A stretch of 64,000 bases of DNA from positions 558,001 to 622,000 of the forward strand of contig JACGZH010000006.1 of assembly GCA_014706385.1 (NCBI GenBank), given 5' to 3'. Shown piece by piece: positions 1 to 14,152 of this stretch (within the stretch, counting starts at the first letter, position 1; each line of letters starts with the position of its first letter). The stretch is from Phaffia rhodozyma. Taxonomy: Eukaryota; Basidiomycota; Tremellomycetes; Cystofilobasidiales; Mrakiaceae. Under the pieces are notes generated by a model. The model saw nothing but the letters and a program-made list of their open reading frames with translations, was not told the DNA's origin and searched no databases. Made by a program: the position numbers and the translations under genes.

Positions 1-1
1 C

Positions 2-880
2 CCTTTCATGCCCTACGTGACTGAAGAGCTCTGGCAGCGATTACCTCGACGACCTGCAGACAAGACGGTGTCGGTTTCTTTGGCCCAGTTCCCTGAGGAG
101 TCAGCTGACGCTGCTGATCCTCAGGCCGAGGCGGACTTTGATTTGGTGTTCTCATGTACAAAGGCCGCTCGGTCTCTCGCTTCCACTTACAACATCCAGT
201 CCGGTCTTCAGGGTACGTTATCCTGAATCATGATTCTTTCAGGTTATCAAAATTTTGCCAACTATCCTTCTGATGCTTTATATATTTCCAAAATGTTCAT
301 GGGTAAACAGTCTTTGTCCAGGTATCAGAGCCTAGATTGAACGAGATGTTCCAGAGCCAAATCACTGTTCTTTCCAGTCTCACCAAGGGATGCAAGTCGG
401 CTGAGGTGATCAGCAAGGTCGAGGAACTTCCGGAAGGTTGTGCCTCCGAATTGGTCAACGCTGAGGTCACCGTTCACTTGATGGTTCGGGTAAGTCGCAC
501 ACCTTTCCTTTCACTTTTATCCAACAGTTGAATCAGCTCTGACGCCTAGAGAATTGTTTTGCATCCGATGCTGCTCCGATCGGTTACAGGGTAAGGTCGA
601 CCTTGATGCCGAGGTTCAGAAGCTTCAGAAGAAGATTGAGATCGCTAAGACTTCTCAGGAGAAGACGGTCGCTTTGAGCCAGAAGCCTAACATCCCTGCC
701 GAGGTCCTCGCCAACAACGCCGATAAGGTAAGTTTCGTTTTCTATCTTCTTTTTATGAGTTGTTATGCTTTTTACTGACGCTATGCTCACTTCGACTTGA
801 TCCTTGTCTAGTTGAAACTGCTTGATGCCGAGATTGAGACACTCACCCGATCGATGGAGATGTTCACTGCGTTGAAATAG
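2..880 (+). CDS. VAS1: Valyl-tRNA synthetase, C-terminal part (5' end outside window)
   Basis: This is the 3' end of the enzyme that charges tRNA-Val in cytosol and mitochondria. Exons are 2-212, 329-489, 590-727 and 812-880 and give 192 residues plus a stop. The first visible residues, PFMPYVTEELWQRLPRR, are the conserved end of the anticodon-binding domain of class Ia synthetases. The last exons give a charged helical stretch (GKVDLDAEVQKLQKKIEIA), the coiled-coil arm typical of ValRS C-termini, and the reading ends ...MFTALK. The phases of all three introns agree. The donors are gtacgt, gtaagt and gtaagt. The catalytic core lies left of the window, so nothing can be said about its HIGH/KMSKS motifs or promoter. 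The family assignment is secure and exon borders are good to a few bases. Confidence 0.93.
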
Positions 881-1583
881 AGTAGCAAAAGGAAGAAAAA
901 CAAGAAGATTGTTAGAGGTCGGAAGATGTTGCGCGAGGAAGGAGAAGAGGTTCAGATTACAGATTTGTTTTGCTATAAGTCTTGTTGGATTGTTTTTCTT
1001 CCTTCTGTGTATACGATCAATGTTTGTGTTTGTCTTTGTTCGGCAGGCATCTGCCAGAATGCAGAATGGAATCAACATCGTCTAATGACTATGAGATCAA
1101 AGTCATACACAAGAAAGAGCAGATGGGGAAAAAGAAAGAGTAAGGAGAAGGGATGTTGGTAAATATGACGACGTTTCGATCGAACAAACACCCGAAACAA
1201 CGAAGCATTCACACCGTGATGGGATGAGATTTCATTTCCCTCCTTTGGCCCATCGCTCTTTCAACCGATTTACTTGCCCGCCCGCTCGCTCCCGCTTAGT
1301 TTGAGTCGCACGCTTTTGAAGAGGCATCTTTTCTTCACACAGCTCTCATATCCGACAGGTCTCGTCCTTGAACTCATCCTGCTTAGAGACAAACTCTTGG
1401 AAAACGCGTAACACAAAAGAAAAAGAGGTCCGGTATATTCGCTTTCCCCAGTGTTGATATAGACCCATCTCTATCAAAGCACAACCTCAACCTCAAGCCT
1501 GAACCTCCGCCCCACTCCGCTCTCTGCTCCTACCTCTTCCCGTCTCTCGCTTGGTTTATCTTTCTTATCAGAGGAGAAGAGAA
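881..1583. other. Intergenic: VAS1 3' side and GYP1 5' leader
   Basis: No convincing reading frame lies here. The left half is an A/T-rich 3' flank of VAS1. Around 1274-1296 there is a C-rich block (ccgcccgctcgctcccgc) and the last 150 bases are a C/T- and CAA-rich leader, as expected for the GYP1 5' untranslated region. Confidence 0.5.
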
Positions 1584-4177
1584 ATGAGTCGAATCTATCC
1601 ATCCCATCAGTCAAATTCGTCAAACAACTCGAAAGTAGGACAACAAAGATGGGATCAAGACGACGCTTGGGATTCTGCTTCGGATAGCGAGGATCCAGTC
1701 GTCCCAAAGACAGCTTATGTATCTAAACCTTCAACCTCTGCATCTGCCTCCGGATCCGGATCTGGATCTACGCTCGGATCAACATCGTCCACGTCAAAGA
1801 CGAAACAATACCCGACACCGACGCCATCGTCCTTTACCGGAGGATCACACACGAAGCCACATGCTCAGACCGAAGCTCAAGCGCAACTTACCAACACAGT
1901 TTCCTCACTTTCACTTGGCTCTCGACCTGCCGGACCGAGTCGAACACCCTCGTCTTTTCTGTCTAGTCTGGGAGGAGTAGGAAGGAGAGCCGCTTCGTCA
2001 TCTGCAACTTCTCTGTCCTTACCCCATAGGTTAAAATCAGGCGGAGAGGATGAAGACGTCATCAGTGATTCTGTAAGGCTGACTTCGAAGAAAGACGATC
2101 ATAAGAGAGAACCTTCCGGTGCGGCATATGAAGTTCTAGTTTCAGATCCATCGATTGGCTTGGGAATCACAGGTGGCGATGGTGAAGATATCGGTGACGA
2201 TGAGGAGGAAGCACCAGCAGAGCCGAAGGGTGGGGTCATGAAGGCTGATATTGAACATATTCTGGCTGGTCGGTCGTTTCTTTGTCTAAAACTCTGAGAT
2301 CGATCACTATGCGAATAAAAGGAGTCGACTGATCGTTTGTTCTCCCTTGTTTCCTTCCGGGAATGACGAAACTTATGTGTCGATGGAAAACACAGATCCG
2401 GTACATACGCTTCGCAAAGCGAAAGAAGCTTCAAACTTTCAAACACCCGAACAGATAGGATCTCCCTCATTGATCTGTTCTCCAGGCGGTAATCGACTCG
2501 GCCGGGTTCAATCACTTCGAACTAGACGGACTAGAGAAAAGCTGGAGAAGCTGTTGTTGAATGGTCTCGGCGTTGATTCGGGAGAGTTGAAGTCATTGGC
2601 TTGGAACGGAGTACCTAACGAGCTTCGACCAATAGTTTGGCAGATGTTACTCGTGAGTTCATGCATAAGAAAAGGCCTCGTCAATCAACATGTCCAACCA
2701 TCAGAGATATTGAAGCAGGTGTTTTTGTAAAAAAAAGGGCTATTTACCTCTGCCGACAGCGCCTCGGATGACAACGCTTTCAAGAAAACGAAACGAGTAT
2801 CAGGAGTTATCTAGGTTGGCTTTCAAGAATGGAACAAAGTCGCTAGATCAACAGGTGCGTTTCCTCGGACATTGCATACTAACAACGAGACGTGCACGCG
2901 CGGTCTCATGACGTTCCTGTTTGTTTCATTGTGGGTCATATACAATAGATATGGCATCAGATTGTGATTGACGTTCCGAGAACACGACCTGGCGTCCCAC
3001 TATGGTCAATGGAGCCTGCAATGAGGGTTCGTGTGTCTTTTTCGTCTCTGAACTTGCCCTTTTGTGTTGATACAGAACACCAATTGGCTTTTACGTTCTA
3101 CACAGTCTCTCGAGCGCATACTTTACGTCTGGGCTATCCGGCATCCAGCATCTGGTTACGTTCAAGGGATCAACGATCTTGTCATTCCATTCTTTCAAAT
3201 CTTCCTTTCCGCATACATAGGTTTGCTCGCTCTTTACTGTCAGATGTGGTCGTGGGATCGCGCAAACACATTCAAAGGCTGATTAGAAGTTGTATTGCGT
3301 TTGTCAATTCGTCGGTATGGATTCAATCTGCAGAAACCGATCCCGAGACGTTTGATATTGCTCAGCTGCCGCCTCATATTTTGTCAGCGATTGAGGCAGA
3401 TTCGTTTTGGTGTCTGAGTAAACTACTGGATGGTATTCAGGATAACTATATATTTGCCCAACCGGGTATTCATCGGTCTGTTCGAAAGATGGCAGAATTG
3501 GTTGGCAGGATAGACCGTGAGTTGTTCACCTTTTTGTCTTTCCTTTCTTTCCTATCATGGCTGTTTATTGATTGTTTCTTATCATCGATAATAGCTCCAC
3601 TGGCATCTCATATGGAAGAACAAGGCGTAGAATTCATGCAGTTTGCGTTCCGATGGATGAATTGTCTGCTCATGAGGGAGATCAGTATGCAGGCTACAAT
3701 CAGGATGTGGGATACTTATCTAGTACGTCCCGATCAACCTTTAATGTTGTGCATCATCGTCTTCATGTTTCGCCTGACTTTCATGTCTTTCGTTTCTTTG
3801 TTCAGGCTGAAGGAGCAGAAGCGTTCTCTCAGTTTCATTTGTATGTCTGCTCGGCTTTCCTTGTCAATTGGAGCCAAGAACTCATGAAGAAGGATTTCCA
3901 GGCAAGTTCCCTAAATTAAAAGCTTAATTACACATATCCATAAGAATCCCTTCTGTTCTCCCAGTAAGAGACGCTCACTGTCTGAATTCTTACGAAAATA
4001 TTCTTCATACAGGAGATCATCATGTACCTCCAATCGCTACCTACGCAAAATTGGACGGACGTTGAGGTCAGAGTACTTCTTTCCGAAGCATATGTCCTTA
4101 TGAAGGTCTGGCAGGATGCGGATGCTCATTTCACGGGCACCGTCAGCGCTGGCGGAGGAATGGGAGGACGTTCATAA
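1584..4177 (+). CDS. GYP1: Gyp1/TBC1D22-type Rab GTPase-activating protein
   Basis: The product accelerates GTP hydrolysis on Rab GTPases (in yeast Ypt1) at the Golgi. Nine exons: 1584-2268, 2396-2652, 2738-2854, 2949-3026, 3076-3220, 3334-3516, 3595-3722, 3806-3901, 4013-4177; they join in frame to 617 residues. The first 230 residues are Ser-rich and disordered. The TBC domain starts near LAWNGVPNELRPIVWQMLL. It carries the arginine-finger motif IVIDVPRT and the glutamine-finger motif GYVQGIND, so the GAP should be active. The signature ILYVWAIRHPASGYVQGIND is that of the Gyp1/TBC1D22 branch. The C-terminal end (LPTQNWTDVEVRVLLSEAYV) also matches it. Intron 8 (3902-4012) starts GCAAGT, a GC-AG intron. 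Intron 1 starts GTCGGT. The start at 1584 is the first ATG of the open frame. Confidence 0.93.
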
Positions 4178-4733
4178 ACATACCTATATCACGATTATAC
4201 ACATGTCTTTTCCCGTCCTTGTTTCTGTCTGTATATCATTTATTCTTGAAAGAAACCCAGTGTCACAAGTGGCCGAAGACTGGAGCGACATTTGGTCCCA
4301 AGCATTGGGCATATATGGGGTGCCATTCGGGACCAGTTACCGAATCTATCGAGTATTCGACAACTTCGACCGTTGCCTCCATTTCATCTGAATCGTTTGC
4401 ACTATCATCTTCAGCACACGCTCGCTCAAATACATACATCCACTGGATCTCTTGGCTCTTTGTAAGTATCTATGCAACCGGCTTCTCGCGAGACGCGCCT
4501 CCATGACGATTCTTGAGTAAAAAGCACGAAGGTCGAATGTTTCTGGATGACAAGCTGTTTGTACCCAGAAACCCTTGCTGGACTGTCTTTTTATCGACAC
4601 TGAATACAACGTCGAATCAAGGGCGGATGGGTGACTTCTCTTGACGAGTCAGGATGGACTAGAAGGTCGTTAATGTCTTTTGAAATTGACTGATAGTTTC
4701 ACGATCTCACTTGACTGTCGTCCAAAGGTTTAG
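4178..4733. other. Intergenic or 5' leader of TAF12
   Basis: This 556-base gap separates the GYP1 stop from the first exon I can defend for TAF12. An ATG at 4315 opens a frame that reaches a good donor (gtaagt at 4462), and splicing to 4734 would keep phase 0. The peptide it encodes is Ser-rich and not recognisable, so it may be a first coding exon or a spliced leader. Confidence 0.35.
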
Positions 4734-7447
4734 AACTTGCTGTTCGAAGAACATCCAGATCTTTCGCGCCTGTCCGACGTTGCCCAATCCATCCGTCAAG
4801 ACGAGGATATGTCCAGTAATATTACCAACCAGCAACAACAGCAAGCCCAAGCTTTGAGGATCATAGCTGCTCAGCAGCAGCAGCAACTCCGACTTCAAGG
4901 CCAGGTGTGTTAATCGGGCTTCCCTCTTTTTCGGAATTCTGTACTCGATCGTGTCTTGCAGACGGGGAAAGCTGTTGACTAAAGAGTTGGATTTGGAACT
5001 TCCTTCTTTGTGTTATCTCAATTTTATCATTTCGAATGAGATTAGAATCCCAATGGAACACCAAAGGCAAACACACCTGCGGGAGCGAGCACAGGTACCG
5101 GATCAGCTGCAGCGACAGGTGGCTTAACCCTTCCTCCAGGTCTGGCGAATGTTAATATTGGTCAACTCTTGAATCTCGCAAGGAAGGGTCAACTAAACCC
5201 TGCTCAGATGGAACAGGTTTGTTCATTTCGCATCTTGAATATTTACTCCTTGCTTCGATGTTTAACCAATGTCTTTTCTTTGCTCTATGGTGTTTTCTCA
5301 TCTTTTCATTGCTTTGTATCATATTTCGAACCATCCTCAAGTTTCGAGCGTTGATGGCGTATGCTCCACAGATGCAAGCTCAGCTCTCAAGCCAACGCGC
5401 TTCACCTGCCCAACCGGCTGCCTCGACCTCGACCTCTACTCCGAATGCTGCCGCCTCCACACTTCCTTCCGCCACGTCCACTCCGCAGACCTCACAATAC
5501 GCAGCGTCGACTGCTTCACCCTCGCCCGCTCCTGTAAGACCAGTCCAGTCGGGAACGCCCACTCCGGTAGCGCCGGCTGGTACGACGCCGGCGACAAATT
5601 CAAACAGCCAACAAATGGCTGCTCTCGCATTGTTCAGAAGTTTGCAGGGGATGTCAGAAGAACAGAGGCAAAAGACGTTCACGACTGTTCGTTCTTTCTC
5701 TTTGTCTTGTATTTTGATTCCCACCCATGATCTTGGTCTAGAATAAGGTTGACATTAACCCTTTTCTTTCTCCTCTCGTCTATTTCGCTTAATTGGATTT
5801 ATCTTCTCAAGACCCCGAAGCTGCTCAGTTTGTGGAATCACTATACTGCCCAACTAGCTCGAGGAACGTTGACGAATGCTGCAGGTTCATCCGCCGGTAA
5901 CACCAATTCTCCTACCGCGAATAACGTCAACAACAATACAGCCACTGGCAGCAATACTGGGGCAGGAGCTGGAACTCCAACCTCTGGGCCATCTATGGTT
6001 CAAGGGATCAACAGCCCGGCTTTACCTAACTTGCAGTTACCTCCTGGCCGTGCTCGAAACCCAGGACTTCAACCTACCACGACTGGTGGTCCGGGAATGG
6101 CTGGACGACCAATTCAGAACCAACAGGTCCGACCGCCTCTCAATGGTGGAGGTCTTCCTCGACAGGGAACACCGTCCCTTCCACCTCATATGCAGCAACA
6201 ACAGCAACAGCAACAGTCTCAGAGTCAACACCAATCATCCCAACCTCCACCGTCGCAGCAACAACAACAACAGTCACAACAGCAACAACATCAGCAGCAA
6301 GGCCAAGGCCAAGTTGGGAACGCCTCGAATGGGTCAACACCTGCGGTAGGAAACGAACCAATTCCTATAACGCGACCGTCAATGGGTACCCATTCGAACA
6401 CACTTCCTACATACAAGACGACTGCTTCGCCTCATCCAAATCCACATGGCGCTCGACCAACGTTGTCGACCGGTCTGGCGGCTGGACCTAGTCTTGGTAC
6501 ACCGAGCCTGGTTGCTCGGTCTGGTTCAGGCTGGGATGAGGCGAGCCGAGCAGGCGGGATGGGTGGTCCGAAAAAGGATGAGGTTGCTGGCAACGGAGCA
6601 GGCGATTGGACAAAGGAGGGCAGAAAACGAAAGTTAAGAGAGGTGGTAGAGAGCGTGGAAAAGGGAGAAAAGCTGGAGGACGAGGTTGAGGATGTCAGTA
6701 GATTCTTTTCCTTTTGTTTTTTCAACGTCTCCTCTGTCAAACGGCGCTCTGACACTGGCATTATTTCTTCGCATTCTCCCTCTGTGCTGTATTCTGCAGT
6801 TGATACTAGAGATGGTAGATGAGCTTATCGATTCGGCCACTCATTTCGCTGCTCGACTGGCCAAACATCGAAAGAGCAATGTACTGGAAGTCAAGGATCT
6901 TCAGCTTCATTTTGGTATGCCTATCTACCCATAGTTCTTGTTCTTTTATCATTGTGAGTTTGTAGTAATTCTGACAGCTGTTTGTTTCCTCAACAGAAAT
7001 GCATCACAACATCCGAGTAAGATTTTATCGACTTTTCACACTTCCTTCTCTCCCTCGAAGGGAGATGCAGTGAATAACCAAGTCTTCCATTCATCGTATC
7101 CTCATCTTTTACAGGTTCCTGGACTTGCGTCTGATGAAATTCGACAAGCCCAATCTCAGGCGACCCGACGAACGAATGTGTTGTCTCAACATGCCAATCG
7201 GGTTGCTGCTGTGAATGCCGCTCGGGTAGCATCCACTATCGCCGCAGAAAAGGCAGAGAAAGCAGAACGAGCTGCTGCCGAGAAGGCAGAGAGAGAAAAG
7301 GCAGAAGCAGCGGCAGCGGCGGCAGAAGTCGCTGCTATCGCCACTGCCAGCGCTAGCGCTGGCACAGTGGAAGTTCCTCAAGCTGATGTGACTAGTGTTG
7401 GTGTTGAAGCAGGAGGTAGCTTACAGCCGTTAGAAGAGCCGGCTTAG
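4734..7447 (+). CDS. TAF12: TFIID/SAGA subunit TAF12 (histone-fold)
   Basis: TAF12 pairs with TAF4/Ada1 through an H2B-like histone fold in TFIID and SAGA. Exons: 4734-4904, 5046-5216, 5372-5686, 5812-6693, 6800-6914, 6997-7016, 7115-7447. From the first in-frame ATG (4809) this gives 643 residues. The N-terminal 470 or so are low-complexity Gln, Pro, Thr and Ser, with Gln runs near 6190-6300. The histone fold spans the last exons: [20 protein letters not shown], then [20 protein letters not shown], then [11 protein letters not shown]. The 20-nt exon 6997-7016 encodes part of the last helix. The tail is an Ala/Glu-rich helix with many AEKA repeats. The true start is unsure: residues encoded at 4734-4808 look coding ([19 protein letters not shown]), which implies a further upstream exon. 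Confidence 0.88.
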
Positions 7448-7954
7448 AGTATATGTGTTTGTGTGTGCGCCTTCTTACGTAAGGAAAGTTAATTTGTAGT
7501 ATATCCATCTTTTCTTCCATCGTGTCTTGAACAATATTCCAAGTATCGTCGTCAAGCAAGATGAAAGAACATGTTTTTCAAAGAGCATGAGCGATGAAAA
7601 AAACACCGGGCGACACCTGAAAGAGCGATTCACGAGCGCCCGGCCGATGGACCGGCCTCACAATATAACGATAGCAGCAGATACTACACTCGGTCGATAA
7701 GCAACACATTCAAAAGACAAGAACGAAGAAACAGTCTCCTTAAGACTGGAACAAGAACAAAAAGAACCAAAGATGGAGGTGATGCTGAAGATGATAAAAA
7801 ATAAAGGAGCTGATTGGGAAACATGACTCGCCGCGGGTAAGAAAGACTAAGAGGCTAAAGATTTCGAATGGAGATTGCGCCCATAGCAACCTTTACCTTT
7901 TTTTTGCCCATCCTTCTTTCTTTTCTTTCACCATCACCCATCATACTCTTACTT
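7448..7954. other. Intergenic: TAF12 3' flank and ARG5,6 promoter
   Basis: No gene is visible. It contains a TTACGTAA palindrome at 7475-7482 and a TGACTC core at 7824-7829. The last 90 bases are a C/T-rich leader that can also be read as an in-frame extension of ARG5,6 from an ATG at 7868. Confidence 0.5.
7824..7829 (+). promoter_or_regulatory. Possible Gcn4/Cpc1-type TGACTC core
   Basis: TGACTC lies 126 bases before the ARG5,6 ATG at 7955. It is the core of the bZIP site used in general amino-acid control of arginine genes in other fungi. A six-base match alone is weak, so this is a suggestion based on gene context. Confidence 0.3.
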
Positions 7955-11874
<3,920 letters not shown>

Positions 11875-12237
11875 AGAAAACCTCCGCCCGTTTTGATTAG
11901 AAACGTTTTCTGTGTTATTTTTTTCTCTTTCTTTCTTGCCTGGACTCCTCGATGATCCTGCTGTTTTGTTCATAAATATTTATTCTCTCTAACCGTCAGC
12001 AAAGGGATACGTCTATTTGTCAACTCCCACTGTTTCACAAGAAATTGACATGAGATAACAGAAAAAACTTCTCAAACATCATGAAAGGAGAGAGAGAAAC
12101 AGAACAAGAACGCTACAGAGAAGTAGATGAAACAGGTAAAGATGGATACAGAACTTGATGGAAGGAAGAAATGGAAGGTAGCAGCGCGCAGAAAGCGGCA
12201 GGAGAGCAATCTCTAGAAAATCGCCAGGTGATCCCAA
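11875..12237. other. Intergenic between convergent ARG5,6 and the 75-aa gene
   Basis: This holds the 3' ends of two convergent genes. It is T-rich on the left and A/G-rich on the right, as expected for opposing 3' untranslated regions. I see no gene or repeat. Confidence 0.5.
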
Positions 12238-12916
12238 TTACTCTTTGTTGTTCAACGCAGCGGAGGCTGCTTGCAGCTTTAGGAGATGAAAGATGAAAAG
12301 AGATACGGCGCGCGAAGAGGGTTCACATTCCGTTCGTTCAATCAATCGTTCAGTCAGTCAGGCTGACTCCCTCCGAGATGACAGAAGACAAAAGATGACA
12401 AGACGACCACATGGTCATTATGAAAGATTGAAAGAAAATGACGAACCTCCTCCCGACTCTTTGGGGTCTCCAAGCTGTCAGCCAGACTCTTGCTGGGGAC
12501 GTAAGGCTCCCGACCTCCGTGGATGGCACCTTGGTTGCCAGACTGAAGGGCTGGATCAGTGGAAGGATCGTTGGTTGTCTGAGTGGCGAGAGAAATAAAA
12601 GAAGAGGATCAGTCACAAAGAAGCGAGATGGACACAGTCCAACAAATGAAACTAGTCAAAAGAGCTCACAGCAGGGTGAGGAAGGATCTGTCATCACAGA
12701 GCATTGCATACAGAGCAGAAGAGAAAAAAAAAAAAGGAAGAAGAGGAAAGAAAGATCAAGGATTAGGTGGCGAGCAAAAGGAAAGAGAATCGGCTGATGT
12801 CATACGACGAAATCACCCAGGCCGAAAGGCCAAAGGAAGACTGAAGAGACGAAACATACGCTGAAAGACTGCTCGTCCCCCTCCTTGGGCTGGTGAGTGT
12901 TAGAAGATTGGGCCAT
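12238..12916 (-). CDS. Small 75-residue protein, function unknown
   Basis: Three exons on the minus strand, 12860-12916, 12447-12578 and 12238-12276, join in frame to 75 residues. The start is MAQSSNTHQPKEGDEQSFS and the end is ASAALNNKE. The middle part is hydrophilic (GAIHGGREPYVPSKSLADSL followed by ETPKSREE). There is no signal peptide, membrane segment or metal motif. Support comes from three agreeing phases, donors gtatgt and gttcgt and acceptors cag and aag. It lacks low-complexity sequence, unlike chance frames nearby. I do not recognise the family; the C-terminal Ser-Arg-Glu-Glu plus Ala-rich helix looks like a short conserved fungal hypothetical protein. Intron 1 (12579-12859) is long at 281 nt and could hide another very small exon. 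Confidence 0.68.
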
Positions 12917-13104
12917 GCTTGCTATCTGTGTGGGCAGGTTAATATTCATTCAACGCAGATGCGATCGGACGGGATGATGGTTGATGGCCAACATGATGGA
13001 GATGGGCCGGCTAGTAGAAGGAAGATTGCCACGGTGGAAATCCGCAGTAGATTTCGGAGTAGGACTCAGTTTGCCTGCAACATCTTTGGGAGTGCTCTGC
13101 AACC

Positions 13105-13927
13105 ATGTCTTTGGCTATCAGTCCAGCCGGGTCTTCTTCAAAGAGCTTTGTCACTAGTGGTTTGTTCTTGTTGTCTATCTGTGTTTGTTGACTTGTGAAT
13201 GGTGTAGCTGTTTTTTTGGTCTTGTTTGGTACAAACGTCTGATTATGATTCGATGAGACGTTTCCATCAGACAGAGTTCACCTCGATCATCTCCGAACAT
13301 GCCTAGAATTGTCGCTCAAGTGTGAAGTTTCGCCAACTGCGTTCTGCGTAGGCTCCATTCTCGTCCTACCTTCTCCTCCTGGCAAGGAATGCTCGGGCCC
13401 AGGCCTCGTCCTCTCGACCGGTTATTCTAGAGAACCTCCTCGTCCGACGTCACACGCCGAGTCGTCGGCTGTGTTCAAACTTTTGGCGCTCTCAGAGGAC
13501 GAACTTTGTCAGCTGTTGAACAAGCAAGAAGGAGAACGGTGGGAGGGCAGCGAGACATGGTCTGTCGAAGACCTTCTTAAGAAAGCGGATTGTTATACCA
13601 CACTGGAACCCTGCTCGGTTAGGACGAGTGGTCAGCCTGATTGTGCGAGGCTTCTGGCAAAGTACCAGGTCAACAGAGTTTTTCTCGTGAGCTTATTCCC
13701 AATTTATCTGGTTGATCGAATGGATAGAGTCTTGACATCCTTCTTGCATTCTGCCATTGTTTCTTTCTATTCAACCTTTTTCCGGGTAATAGGGTGTGGA
13801 GGAGCCACCGGACTTTGTGGATTGTGCGGGGAGTCGCCTTTTGTCCGAGGCTGGTGTGGAGGTTTACCGGGTGGGAGGACTCGAAAGGGAATGTCTAGAA
13901 TATGCTCGTAGAGGACGAAACGATTGA
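13105..13927 (+). CDS. Stand-alone Rib2-type pyrimidine deaminase (riboflavin pathway)
   Basis: Predicted to deaminate 2,5-diamino-6-ribitylamino-pyrimidinone 5'-phosphate, an early riboflavin step in fungi. Exons 13105-13159, 13271-13686 and 13793-13927 give 201 residues. Zinc-site motifs of the cytidine/deoxycytidylate deaminase fold are present: HAES (His ligand and catalytic Glu) and PCSVRTSGQPDC (two Cys ligands). Flanking sequence SPTAFCVGSILV, LVLSTGYSREPPRPTSHAE and YTTLEPCS is the pattern of the C-terminal deaminase half of yeast Rib2. Here the pseudouridine-synthase half of Rib2 is absent. The start at 13105 gives a short Ser-rich leader before the domain. Other deaminases, such as a tRNA or CMP type, are possible but fit less well. 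Confidence 0.85.
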
Positions 13928-14152
13928 TGAACATCATGAATGAATCTGCAACAAGCAGTCAAGCGAAGAAAGAAGGCAAGAGTAAACAGCATATGGAACT
14001 ATCAGATGTTGGTAGCTCACACTGTTGACGTCACTTCAACCCGGCTAATCCAAATTCCTACTCACGCAAGATACGTGTTACTCATTCTACTCATATCCAC
14101 ATCCTCTAACACCGTTCGACACACATACATACAAGCACAAGCTCAAGCACTC

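Noticed and set aside
584..1078. 164-codon minus-strand frame over the end of VAS1
   Set aside because: It runs antisense through conserved ValRS exons and introns and its peptide has no recognisable features.
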